Program-made: the position numbers and the translations under genes | Notes under the pieces: generated by a model | What the model saw: only the letters and a program-made list of their open reading frames with translations | What the model was told of the DNA's origin: nothing | The model's database searches: none | Shown: one piece after another, positions 52,378 to 61,813 of the stretch | Position numbering within the stretch: position 1 is the first letter of the stretch | How the letters are laid out: each line of letters begins with the position of its first letter | Source of the DNA: Thecamonas trahens ATCC 50062 | Lineage: Eukaryota; Apusozoa; Apusomonadida; Apusomonadidae | Reading direction: 5' to 3' | DNA length: 64,000 bases | Assembly (NCBI RefSeq): GCF_000142905.1 | Contig: NW_013657667.1 | Location: forward strand, 266,670-330,669

Positions 52378-53211
52378 GGTTGTAGCGTGTTGTTATACGG
52401 AAGAGCTTGCGGGGGGGATGGTAGACGGAGATAGAGTCTGTGGCCGGGCCTGCCAAAGTTTGAATTTGAGGCCGAAAAGTTAGAGACGAATTTGCTTTAG
52501 CGAAAACGTCATTGTTGGCGCTGACCCGCAACCCGCCCGCCGCCCGCCACCCGCTGCCGTTGCGTTTTCAACCGCCGCCCAACGGATCGCCTGCCACCCT
52601 GTGACGACGAGCCACTGCATTCGATGTCGATGGGTAGAGATGGGGGAAGTCCTGCATGCACAAAGGGCACGCAAGGGGATGATGGGGAGCGTGGCCTTAT
52701 GGCGGCTGATGAGATGTTGCCATCGTCCATCGCGTTGGTAGTTGAGGAGACGCCAGCCTTGGGCTTGGGCGGGGAGGAGCGCAGCCGATGCGGATGCTCA
52801 TCCCTCTCGAGCGCAATCTGAAGGCTGGCGTGGTTAAGCCGGATGTAGACGGCGAGTATGGAGTCTTCATCATTTGCTCAACTCGCCCGCCCGCCCGCCC
52901 GCGTGGTCCACATCGGCATCTATGCCCTTGGATGGGCGCGAGCTGGTGGACATGCTAGGATCTCGCACCAGCGCATCATCGCAGTGATACAGATGGTCAT
53001 AAGTATCACACTCACTCCCCCTGACTACGTGTTGTATGCGATCATGGCGGCCACGTCCGACCATTGGTCACGCCAAGGCCAATCGAGTGACCGCCACGGT
53101 CGTCCAGTGGCCGTCCACGGCCCGCGTCTTTTGCCCACGCACTCCACTCTCACCGCACCCCCCCCCCCCCCCCCACCACACACACACACACGCACACAGG
53201 CAAACCTCTCC
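52378..53211. other. Divergent intergenic region, 834 bp
   Basis: Lies between the Cdc25 start (minus) and the small RRM gene (plus). It contains CCGCC-type repeats near 52531, a GCCC repeat near 52890, a pure C run at 53159-53174 and a CA repeat just before the RRM ATG. A minus-strand frame at about 52509-52866 (ILAVYIRLNHASLQIALERD) has mildly coding-like composition but no start, splice partner or family match, so it is not called as a gene. Confidence 0.4.
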
Positions 53212-53621
53212 ATGTCCAAGATCTTTGTCTTTGGCCTGCCATGGAAGACAACCTCGCGTGAACTCATGCGCCACTTCCAGCGCTTCGGCACGGTGCTCGA
53301 GGCCCACGCCGCCGTGGTAGGTGCCCTCTCCCCTTCCCTCCCCTCTCCCCTCCCCGTTCCCCTCTCCTCTGCCACTTACACTCACGGTGGGCTTTGGATG
53401 TGGCTGTACAGAAGGACAAAAGGTCGCAGCATGAGCCACGGGCGCTGGGTGCTGGATATGGCTTTGTTTGCTTTACCTCGGTGGAAGAGGCCGAGGCTGC
53501 TTGCGCCCTCCCGCATGAGCTCCGTGGTCGGGAGCTCGTCGTTCGCATCGCAGACAAACCCGTCGCCTTTACTGGCAAACACCTCAAGCCGCGCTTCTCC
53601 TTTCTGAAAAAGCCGTTGTGA
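53212..53621 (+). CDS. Small single-RRM RNA-binding protein (SLIRP-like size)
   Basis: Exons 53212-53316 and 53412-53621 (95-bp GTAGGT...ACAG intron, phase 0) give 104 residues. The RRM is complete: RNP2 IFVFGLPW at 4-11, the helix SRELMRHFQRFG, then RNP1 GYGFVCFT in exon 2, the helix SVEEAEAACALP and the last strand RELVVRIADKP. The protein is almost nothing but one RRM, as in SLIRP or small mitochondrial and plant glycine-free RRM proteins. There is no obvious presequence. RNA target unknown. Confidence 0.88.
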
Positions 53622-54154
53622 GAGACGCGCCTCTGCTCTACTGGAGTCCATCGTCGCCGCGCGTTTGATCATCTTCGCGCGTTTGATCGTCATCACCGCA
53701 CGTTTGATCGCCGTCTCGTCTGCCGCTACAGATACCTCCATTTATCCGTTGCAGCTTGCGTATCCTCTTCCGGATGCTGCAACATGAGCCGGCCGTTCTC
53801 TCCCCCCCCCCCCCTCTCTGTTGAGCTATCTTGCCACTGCACGCCGCTCGGTGGCGCTCGGTGGCGCACTGACAACCGCGCCACCTTTGCCGCCCCCACT
53901 TAGCCTGTGCACCCTAGGCCAAGGATCTACATTGGCATCCACACTCTGCTGTGCCCGCTATCACTATGCCTTGATCGTTCGCACCCTCTCCATCCGACCT
54001 TGATCGCGCCGATGAGATGGAACCTGGCCATGACGTGGCCCGCACCCCCGCCCCTCCACCCCGCCCACCCCGCCGCGGCCTCGCATTCATCATTATGTAA
54101 ACGCAACTCTCCTCGCCTCTCACACACACACACACATATACCTCTGTCTATCCG
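53622..54154. other. Intergenic region, 533 bp
   Basis: Lies between the RRM gene and a plus-strand orphan gene. The left end has three spaced copies of CGTTTGATC (53663-53711); a C run sits at 53802-53814; a CA repeat and TATA-like ACATATACC lie just before the next start. No gene is visible. Confidence 0.45.
53660..53712. repeat. Three spaced copies of CGTTTGATC
   Basis: The core GCGTTTGATC or ACGTTTGATC occurs three times at intervals of about 18 and 21 bp, some 40 bp after the RRM gene stop. It could be a 3' end or promoter element; function is unknown. Confidence 0.7.
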
Positions 54155-54721
54155 ATGATGAGCGGAGTCTCGCAGCACGTGGCTGGCGCAGAACGGAGAG
54201 GCAATGGAAGGAACAGCACTAGAGGTTGTGGCGAGGGGAGAGAAGCACTTGTCGCCACGGGCTTCCTCCCGGGCAGCACCGGCATGGCGGAGGAAGAAAG
54301 CAACCAAGATTGGCGACACGAGCCGTTACTCAAGGGTGAGGCCGAGGTGGAGGCTGAGAGCTCTATGGCAAGCGTGTTGTTTGTCAAGGGCGTGACGGTG
54401 GCGGCCCTGGCGGCGGTCCGCGCGCTGGACGGCGATGTGGAGACGGCAGCAAGCCCTGCGCCTGCGGCGTTTGTTGAGAGCAATGATTCGAGTCGTGGCT
54501 ACTACACCACTCCCACGTACACTATTGCTGGCTTTGCTGCCCTCCCGGAGGCACGCCCGGATCTGTATGCTGCCATCAAGTCGACCGATCTGCCGTCGGC
54601 AACATGCTTTGATCTCGACCTCATCATCGAGCGCTGCAGGCTCATCGACATGCTCTCGACAACAATTCGCGACGACAACGCCTCTCACGGGACTCACAGC
54701 GATGCCCACGGGCCGTCATAG
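54155..54721 (+). CDS. Orphan protein, unknown function
   Basis: 188 residues from the ATG at 54155, or 145 from the ATG at 54284 (MAEEESNQDWRHEPLLKGEA), where composition becomes typical of genes in this window. The visible features are an acidic start, a short hydrophobic segment (VLFVKGVTVAALAAV) and a C-terminal part, YYTTPTYTIAGFAALPEARP then CFDLDLIIERCRLIDMLSTT, that reads like a folded helical domain. No family is recognised. Codon choice (GAC, CTC, ATC, GAG) matches neighbouring genes. Its stop lies 28 bp inside the convergent DPH7 gene. Confidence 0.55.
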   Translation: MMSGVSQHVAGAERRGNGRNSTRGCGEGREALVATGFLPGSTGMAEEESNQDWRHEPLLKGEAEVEAESSMASVLFVKGVTVAALAAVRALDGDVETAASPAPAAFVESNDSSRGYYTTPTYTIAGFAALPEARPDLYAAIKSTDLPSATCFDLDLIIERCRLIDMLSTTIRDDNASHGTHSDAHGPS

Positions 54722-55806
54722 ACGTACGCCCGTGCATCGTAGAACGAGCACGCCATCAGCCGACCGTCACCCACCCAGTCGATGCCGTACGCCAGCGGGT
54801 CGGCATCATCGCCGGGTGCCGGTGATGTGGAAAGCGTCGCCGCCGTCAGTGTGGTAAACTCATCGCCAGAGTGGATTACCGCAAAGCCGCCGTACATACA
54901 TGCTGCAGCCATCAGTGACGGATTGGTGGGGTGCCATCGGAGCATCCACACCCCGCCGCCAAGCGCGATCTCGCTCACAGGTACCTTGAGCTTGCGGGTG
55001 TCAAACATCCGCAGGTTCTCGTCGTAGCTTCCAGTCGCTAACATGTACTCCGAGGTGAGCGATGGCCGGATGGAGGTGACGCCGGCACCATGGACCTTGG
55101 TAGCGCCCACCGCGTAACCGCCCATCCGCGTATCCCACGCCTTGAACAGCGCATCGTCGCCACCTGAATACACCACCGTCCTGTTGAACGGGTTAAACGC
55201 CACCCGCCATGCCTCGAGCGAGTGCGCCTGCCACGGCTGGCCGCACTCGAGCGCCGCCTCGCCCACGCTCCACACCGCCATTCGTCCGTCCGAGTAGCTT
55301 ACCGCGAGGTTCTCGGCCTGTCCAGGCTCTACGCCGTCGTTGTCCCACGCCACCGCCAACGCCGATGGTGGCTTTGCGCCGTCATCCGCATCTTCGCCGA
55401 CGTCCACAACGCCGTAACTCACCTCGCTCATGGTAGCCGTGCCATCAGCGGCAAACACGGCCTGGGCGAGGACGACGCGGCCGGTCGAGTCGGCGACAGC
55501 GAGCATACCATCGGCACCCGGATTCCACGCCACATCAAAAGTCCCTCCGGAGCAGCTAAGAGCGGTGCCTGCGGTAATGGCCACCGTATCGCCCGTCGCG
55601 TCCTCTCCCGCCACCAGCATTTGCACATCGCCGCTCTTGAGCTGAGTCACAGGATCCACCAGCTGATAGGTGCCGACCACCGCAGCGCCCGCAGGCGCGC
55701 CAGGCACGCCCACAGGACAAGAATCTACCACACATGCACAGTACCCAGTATCCCGTGTGAGCACTGGCTCCAGTCCCGCTCCCAGCTCCATCTCGTTGCT
55801 CGCCAT
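54694..55806 (-). CDS. DPH7: DPH7/WDR85, diphthine methylesterase (WD-repeat)
   Basis: 370 residues from the ATG at 55806. It is a WD40 propeller whose C-terminal half carries the DPH7 signature: SLEAWRVAFNPFNRTVVYSG then GDDALFKAWDTR, TSEYMLATGSYDENLRMFDT, GGGVWMLRWHPTNPSLMAAA and CMYGGFAVI, closing with YGIDWVGDGRLMACSFYDAR. DPH7 removes the methyl ester from the diphthine intermediate on elongation factor 2, a step before final amidation. Length is near the family norm. The 3' end overlaps the convergent orphan gene by 28 bp. An open extension upstream of 55806 looks untranslated. Confidence 0.92.
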   Translation of the reverse strand: MASNEMELGAGLEPVLTRDTGYCACVVDSCPVGVPGAPAGAAVVGTYQLVDPVTQLKSGDVQMLVAGEDATGDTVAITAGTALSCSGGTFDVAWNPGADGMLAVADSTGRVVLAQAVFAADGTATMSEVSYGVVDVGEDADDGAKPPSALAVAWDNDGVEPGQAENLAVSYSDGRMAVWSVGEAALECGQPWQAHSLEAWRVAFNPFNRTVVYSGGDDALFKAWDTRMGGYAVGATKVHGAGVTSIRPSLTSEYMLATGSYDENLRMFDTRKLKVPVSEIALGGGVWMLRWHPTNPSLMAAACMYGGFAVIHSGDEFTTLTAATLSTSPAPGDDADPLAYGIDWVGDGRLMACSFYDARAYVYDGPWASL

Positions 55807-56453
55807 GGTTCTTGAGCGCGGTGTGGCCCCACCACGGGCTCCAAGCCGAAGATGGTCTCCGCGCACAGTCGCTGAGCAAGCTCGCATAGCGCCCGAGGCG
55901 ACTATCCGCTCAGCCGATGGCCAGCGTGCTGATGATGGCTCATCAAAGCGTATTGGAGAAAAGAGGGGATGGCTCGCCGATGTGCCAATGATGCTGATCC
56001 CTGCAGCCTAGCTGCTTGTCGACAAGGCGGCTGTGGTGGCTCTAGCCAGGCAAGCTCAGCCAAGACCATCATCATCCTATCAGCATGGCATCATCGACCC
56101 AGATGTCATCATGATTGCATGCACTCTGTAGCCCAGCATCTGTCGACATGTGTTCACCATCCCGGTTGCCTTGAGGCCGGGTGGCCTCCACCGTCTGCCG
56201 GCTGGCGGCTGGCCTCCACCGTCTGCCGGCTGGCGGCTGGCCTCCACCGTCTGCCGGCTGGCGGCTGGGGCTCCACGGGGCGCGTTCCAAGGCACTTCTC
56301 GTTCGCGCCCACTTTGGAGAGCAGCGAGGACAGACGAGGTTCCACAGCCTACCACCGCCCCCACTCCCCCCCCCCCCCCCATACCCATTCCGAGACTTGA
56401 GAGCAAAGTGCCCGAGAGCGCGTGTTGACCACGGACTCGAGGAGAGTTTGAGT
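55807..56453. other. Divergent intergenic region, 647 bp, with 28-bp repeat
   Basis: Lies between DPH7 (minus) and the coiled-coil gene at 56454 (plus). It holds a three-copy 28-bp repeat (listed separately) and a pure C run at about 56366-56379 before the coiled-coil gene start. No gene is visible. Confidence 0.5.
56183..56266. repeat. 28-bp tandem repeat, three copies
   Basis: Three perfect head-to-tail copies of a 28-bp unit beginning GGCCTCCACC and ending GGCTGGCGGCT. Inside each, GCCGGC forms a short palindrome. It lies about 190 bp upstream of the coiled-coil gene start. Confidence 0.92.
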
Positions 56454-59005
56454 ATGTACACCACCTCGTCAGAGGCCGCCTATGGCCCGCGGTCGCCCCG
56501 CCATGGTCCGTCTCAGGCGCCAGCCGGACGCGGGGGCGGCGCCGCCCTCACCGTCCTCGACACGCAGCTGGCAGAGCTCGACGCCCAAGCTGTCACTACC
56601 GGCCTCAACCAAGCCCAGATTGCCCGGAGAGACGCCCTTCTCTCGCGACGAAACGCCCTGCTCGGTAACGGCAACGGAGGCCCGCCCGCCCAGCCGCAGC
56701 CACAGCCGTCCCGCCAGCTCGTTTACCCGCCGCGCCTCAACGAGCCGCCGCCTGAGCCAGACAACTATGGCCCCGGTCAGGGCCCAGGCCCAGGCCCAGG
56801 CTACGATCAGGGGCCCGGGTATGCGCCCGGCCAGGCTACGATCAAGGGCCCGGGTATGCGCCCGGCCCAGGCTACGATCAAGGGCCCGGGTATGCGCCCG
56901 GCCCAGGCTACGATCAAGGGTCCGGGTATAGGCCCGGACCGGGCTACGACCAGGGACCAGGCTACGACAAGGGATACGGCCCGCCCGGCGGCGTAGACCC
57001 CGCCCGCAATGACATGCTGCGCCGGCAGATGGAGTTTGCTAGGCAGATGCAGAGCGAGCTGGACCAGAACGAAGGTATGGCACGTGCGCCGACGCCGGTC
57101 TACCTCGAGTCAGCCAAGTCTGACGCCGAACTCGCAAAGAAGCGCGCGTATCGTGCAGAGCTGGAGGCACAGATCCGCGAGCGTGCAGAGCGCGAGCGCC
57201 GCGAACGGGAAGCCGAGCGGCTTGCCGGCATCCGTGCCGCCAACTCGTGGCACGGGCAGGGCCAGCTCGATGACCACGATCGAAGCAACCACCGTGAGGC
57301 CGAGCGTCGCCACCTCGCTGAGCTGGAGCAGCAAGCTGCTGAGCGCCGTGCCCGCCTCGCAGCCGAGCGCCGCGCCGATGAAATGGAGGACCGCATGCTC
57401 CGCGCCCAGGCGGAGAAGCCGCAAGCTGTCGTCGCGCCGGCGCCGGACCTGCCGTTCTTTGCCGGTGTTGACGACGCCGACGCCAAGCGTCGCCGCGCGC
57501 ACGAGGAGCACCAGCGTGCCCTTCTTATGCAGATCGAGGAGAAAAAGGCTCGCGAGGCGGCCGAGAAAGAGCGTCTCAAGCACGAGGAGGAGGCGCAGAT
57601 GCGCAAAATCGAAGAGGAGCGTCGCCGCCAGCAGGAAGCTGACGAGGCCGAGGCGCGCCGCCAGGCCCAGCTCCGCGAAGAAGCCCAGGCTCAAGCCGAA
57701 GCCGCCGCCCGCCGCCGCGAGGAGGAAAAGGCCCGCGATGAAGCTCGCGCCGCTGAAGAAGCCCGTCGCGACGCCGACGAACGTGAGCGCGCCGAGGAAG
57801 CCCGCCGTCGCGACGCCGAGGACGAGCGCGAGCGCGAGCGCGAGCGCGAGCGCAAGCGCGAGGCTGCTGAAGAAGCTCGCCGCCATGACGCCGAAGAGCG
57901 GGAGAGGGCCGAGCGCGCTGAGCGCGAGGCCACCGCCCCGCTGCGCGACGACGATAGCCACGAACGCATGCAGGCCCGCCGTCGGATGGACGCCGAGGTC
58001 GCTCGCGCACAGGCCGAGGCTGAGGCTGCCGAGCGCGCCGCCGAGCATCGCCGCTTCTCGCCGCAAGGCTCGTCGGTCCCGGACAACTACGATGACAACG
58101 ACGAGTACATTGACCGCCACCCGCCGGTCCACCACGACCCGGCGCATCTCCACCGCCGCCACGCGTCGCACTCGTATCGGCGTGAGGTCCACTATGCCAT
58201 GCCGTCACCGCCTGCCCCGGTCTCGATGCCCATGATGCCCGACCCCAACATCGAGCGGCTTCTGCGCGAGAACGCGGTGACTCAGGAGCGGATGCGCCAT
58301 CAAGAGGCCATCCTCGCCCGCCTCGAGCAGAAGCTCGAGACCGTCTCCGACCGCTACGAAGACGCTCAGGAAGAGCTTGCCCGCCTCCGCTTTGACGCCG
58401 CCCGCGCCGTCTCAGAGTCAACCAACAAGACCGCAAACAAGGACGGCGTCGGCGGCGTCAACGCCGAGCGTGGCCGCATTCTTGCCGAGTTTGCCAACAT
58501 CCGCCGCGACATGGGCTCTCGTGCCGAGTGGGAGGACGAGGTCGACCAGTACACCGAGTCGGACCTCGCTGTCAAGCAACGGATCATCCTCCGCTGCCAG
58601 AAAGAAGAGCTGCTCCGACTCCGGAACAAAACCCGCGAAGCTGGAAGTCACCGCGCCGTCAGCGGCACCTATCCCGTCGACCCGCCGGTCACCGAGTCGC
58701 TCATCTCTGAGTCGACCTGGGTCCCGCTCGAGGGCGGGTCGGCAACTCCGTTGGTTCGTAACCAAACAGTGCCACCGGCCACCACTGTCGTTCCGCTGCG
58801 ATATGCGCGCGGCGTCTCGTCGCCTGACACGCCCGTCACGCCCGCCGGATCGTCGACACGGACCCAGACCGTGGCCTTTGCTGTCGGCAGCCATGAGACC
58901 GTTGACATCGACGAGATCTACCGCCGCAACCAGCAGCGCCTGCGCCGCCTCGAGCAGCTAGAGAGTGAGATGGCGCTCGAAGGCGAGAGTGTGTATTACA
59001 TGTGA
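56454..59005 (+). CDS. Long coiled-coil protein with GPGYDQGPGYAP repeats (CSPP1/CCDC66-like style), one frame break
   Basis: About 850 residues. An N-terminal Gly/Pro region leads to four to five 12-residue repeats of the type GPGYDQGPGYAP (about 56785-56950). Then comes a long Arg/Glu/Ala coiled coil (about residues 190-540) containing AYRAELEAQIRERAERERRE and HQRALLMQIEEKKAREAAEKE, the spaced xLxxQIxEKxxR helices seen in the centrosome/cilium proteins CSPP1 and CCDC66. A second coiled coil and a Ser/Thr tail follow. The frame slips in the first repeat copy: it reads CCCGGCCAGG at 56826-56835 where later copies read CCCGGCCCAGG. One C restores GYAPGPGYDQ and the downstream frame. A link to cilia or centrosomes is inferred from style only. 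Confidence 0.8.
56785..56950. repeat. 36-bp coding tandem repeat (GPGYDQGPGYAP)
   Basis: About four to five units of 36 bp. The first full copy lacks one C relative to the others (GGCCAGG against GGCCCAGG), which puts the rest of the gene out of frame with its start. Confidence 0.9.
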
Positions 59006-59142
59006 ACTGTGAGCTGAGCCCGGGGTGCTGAGTCCGGGGTGCTGAGCCCTGCCGCTGACGTTGCCAGCAGCCGCTGTTGCTGAAGATGCCGCCCGAGTAG
59101 GCCGGATTGACCTGCCCACCTGAGAGCGAAGCGTTCCAGCTC

Positions 59143-59701
59143 TTAGGCCGCAGCCTCGACCTGGAGCTTGGCCACGATGTCGTCGACAGAGAGACCGCGG
59201 ACATCAAGCTCAATCGGGCTCTTGTCAGTGTCGATCGGGTGCAGCACTAGCCGTGAGGTGGCCGACGGATCGGCTTCGCGAGTCCGGGCGACCGACAGCT
59301 GCGGGTTGTGAAAGCGGACGACGGGAACGAGGTTCTGGGCAAACTTGCTACTCCCCCCCCCACACACACACCGGCCACCACCAGTCCAAGACCGTCCGCA
59401 CATACATGCCCAATCCATCCGTCCTTGTTGCGTAAGTGGAACTGCGCCCCATCCCCCCTCCCTCCCCCTCCCTCTCTCCCCCTCCCACCACCGGCGGATG
59501 GCGGCGGATCGCGTCGGCGAGGCACACGCCAACGCCAAGGTCGGTCTGGCAAAAGCTCGCTCTGGTGGCTGACTAGCTCACATACCGTGCGCCAGTATGC
59601 TCGGGTCCAACCTTGCCATGGACAATCTCCAGCTTGCGGAAGGCCTGCAGCGGAATGCGTGGGCCTGTCTGCAGTGCGTGGATGAGGCGGGTGGCGGCCA
59701 T
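59143..59701 (-). CDS. Mitochondrial ribosomal protein mS25-like (L51/S25/CI-B8 domain)
   Basis: Exons 59701-59586 and 59350-59143 (235-bp GTATGT...GGAG intron, phase 2) give 107 residues. Exon 1 ends EIVHGKVGPEHTGA and exon 2 continues RSKFAQNLVPVVRFHNPQLS, matching the [24 protein letters not shown] block of mS25; RLVLH and a final IELDVRGLSVDDIVAKL helix follow. The thioredoxin-like L51/S25/CI-B8 domain is also found in mL43 and complex I NDUFA2, but the HGxxGxGARKF start points to mS25. MAATRLIHALQTGPRIPLQ could serve as a mitochondrial targeting region. The intron carries a G run on the coding strand. Confidence 0.8.
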
Positions 59702-60071
59702 GGCGTGCGTGCCGGAAAGAGAGGTCGGTCGTGTCTTCCAGCCGGCCAACGATTCGCCCGAAACGTCCACCCCGTCAAAAGGCGCGCACTCGCCGGCAGA
59801 GAGCTATGACGATGCCGTGACGTTGCGCCCGCGCGCCCGTGCCGCACGCGCCTGTGGCACTACCCTCGGCGCACAGGCTGTGACTACTTGCTTACGCCAC
59901 ACATGATCCGGATGTGACAGCATGCTCTAGTCGCCATCGGCTGCTCGCCGCGACGCGCTTCGTCTCGCGCGACGCTGCGGCAGGTAGGTTCCTCAACTCT
60001 AGCCCGCCCAGCTCCCACTTCACACGGATGGTGTACTCGGACTGCAGGCTACTATGGACAACGAAACGAGA
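59702..60071. other. Intergenic region, 370 bp
   Basis: Lies upstream of the mS25 gene and downstream of the ORC2 stop, both on the minus strand. It contains no recognisable element or plausible coding frame. Confidence 0.45.
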
Positions 60072-61763
60072 TCAAAAGTCGTCGTCGTCGTCGGCGCCGA
60101 GGAGCTGAGCAACGACCTCGTGGTCGAGGAGGACGACGACCTCGTCGCCCGACGACTGCGAACGAATGGCGATCATGCCATGCTCAACAAACTCGCGGAG
60201 CTGGGCCCGAAGTGAGCGCTCGTCCGAGGTGAGGAACGAAGACTGGGCCTCGGCAAGAAGATTTGCGAGCGAGATGCCCTTGCGGGTCCGCGGCCCGCCG
60301 CCGGCCACCGACTCGAGGACAAGGTCAAAAACAGCGCGCGAGTTGGGCGTGACCGAGGCCAGGATGCGCCGCACGCCCTCGATGGTGACGACGCCGCCGG
60401 CAAGCGCCTTGGTCTGGATTTCGGCCGACGGCACGATCGACGGCGCGTACGTCGGGGCGTGGATGTAGGCCCAAGCGAGGACGTCGGCCCGCTCCGAGCC
60501 CCAGAGAACCGGTCCGGACATGTGATCGAGGGTGGCGATGAGCGAGACGCCGCGCAGCTCGGCGAGGCCGCAGATGAGGCCCTGCGCCGCCTGGCCCTGC
60601 AACGACTTGGCGTCGATACCAAGGACCACGAGACGGAGCTTAGACGGCCCACGGCGGAGGCACTTGCGGACAATGTCGACACCCTTGGCGACTCGGACCC
60701 TTGTCACCACGCCAAAGACCTCCTCGAGGATGCACCCAAGCACCCCCGACGCCGAGGTCTGCGACGAGGCGCCGTTGATGACGACAGTGGGGACAGGCGT
60801 CTCGCCCGCAGCAGCCTCTTCGGCCGCCAGCCACGACGCAAAGCGCAGCGCGAGCTCGGATCGCGAGCCGAGGCCGTAGAGACACAAGTTGTTCTCAGCG
60901 AGCAGCATGCGCCAATACGGGTAGTCGGGGGTGTACGCCGCCATGAGCGAGCGGGCGACCGCCCCGGGATCGTTGTCCAGCAGTGGGAGGTGCGCTCGGG
61001 TCTTCTCGATGAGGCCGGCCATGGCCTTGGCCCGTGTGGCGGTGAGGAACGAGACCTTGACCGGCGCAAGCCACTCGGTCGACTTGTTCGGCATCCGCCC
61101 GGGCTTGGTCTTGGGCTTGGAGCGGAAGGACGGAAAGTGCGACTCAAAGTAGCACGCATTCGGCGGCGGGAGCGGGAGCTCGGTCAACCCGTTGTCAGCC
61201 AAGCCGACATCCATCGCCACTCCGGGCACATCGTCGCCGAGCGATCGGACAACGCTCCCGCCGAGGCTGCGCTGAGGGAGAACCAGCGGAGCCGCTCCCT
61301 CGGCTGCCGCTGCTGCTGCTGCCTCTTCTGTCGTCTGCGAGCCTTCCACCGCTCGAGCACCTGCTCCACCAGGTGCAGACCCGTCATCAGCCACAGCGAC
61401 CGACGGGAGCAAGGTGCGCGCCCGGGTGGGTAGGACCGGCGCCGGCTGCGGCTCCTCGGGCTGCAGCGAGGTGACATACTCCTCGGGCGGGAGGTAGAGC
61501 GCCGACTCGGCCGAGGGCCGACCAGCCTCTCCTCCTTCATCCCCACCGCGACTGTCTCCTTCTCCCTCTTGTCCAGCTTCTTCAGTGACTACCTCCATGG
61601 CCACAGGCCCGGGTGCCGGCTCCAGCCACCTTGTCCCGTCCTCGGTCTGCCAGCCGAGTGCAAGCCGACGAGGCGGATACAGTGCATGCCGAGGTACTGT
61701 CGACGCAATGAGGACAGGCACGTCCACGTCGTTGTATGCCCGGATCTCTACTCCAGTGGCCAT
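60072..61763 (-). CDS. ORC2: Origin recognition complex subunit 2 (ORC2)
   Basis: 563 residues from the ATG at 61763 (MATGVEIRAYNDVDVP), just after a CT-rich tract on the coding strand. The N-terminal 200 residues are low-complexity and acidic. The ORC2 core begins near residue 200 (NACYFESHFPSFRSKPKT), with YWRMLLAENNLCLYGLGSRS and ELALRFASWL (ORC2: FNLLLYGLGSKR), LRLVVLGIDAKSLQG, LIATLDHMSGPVLW and a C-terminal winged-helix region (ISLANLLAEAQSSFLTSDERS) followed by an Asp-rich end. ORC2 is an AAA-like subunit of the complex that marks replication origins. It lies 50 bp downstream of the methyltransferase-like gene on the same strand. Confidence 0.93.
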   Translation of the reverse strand: MATGVEIRAYNDVDVPVLIASTVPRHALYPPRRLALGWQTEDGTRWLEPAPGPVAMEVVTEEAGQEGEGDSRGGDEGGEAGRPSAESALYLPPEEYVTSLQPEEPQPAPVLPTRARTLLPSVAVADDGSAPGGAGARAVEGSQTTEEAAAAAAAEGAAPLVLPQRSLGGSVVRSLGDDVPGVAMDVGLADNGLTELPLPPPNACYFESHFPSFRSKPKTKPGRMPNKSTEWLAPVKVSFLTATRAKAMAGLIEKTRAHLPLLDNDPGAVARSLMAAYTPDYPYWRMLLAENNLCLYGLGSRSELALRFASWLAAEEAAAGETPVPTVVINGASSQTSASGVLGCILEEVFGVVTRVRVAKGVDIVRKCLRRGPSKLRLVVLGIDAKSLQGQAAQGLICGLAELRGVSLIATLDHMSGPVLWGSERADVLAWAYIHAPTYAPSIVPSAEIQTKALAGGVVTIEGVRRILASVTPNSRAVFDLVLESVAGGGPRTRKGISLANLLAEAQSSFLTSDERSLRAQLREFVEHGMIAIRSQSSGDEVVVLLDHEVVAQLLGADDDDDF

Positions 61764-61813
61764 GGGGAGGTGAGGGGGGGGGGGGGGGAGGGGAGGGGAG
61801 GGGAGGGAGGAGT

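Noticed and set aside
52509-52866. Possible short minus-strand gene between Cdc25 and the RRM gene
   Set aside because: Composition is partly coding-like, but there is no start in frame, no clear splice partner and no recognisable motif.
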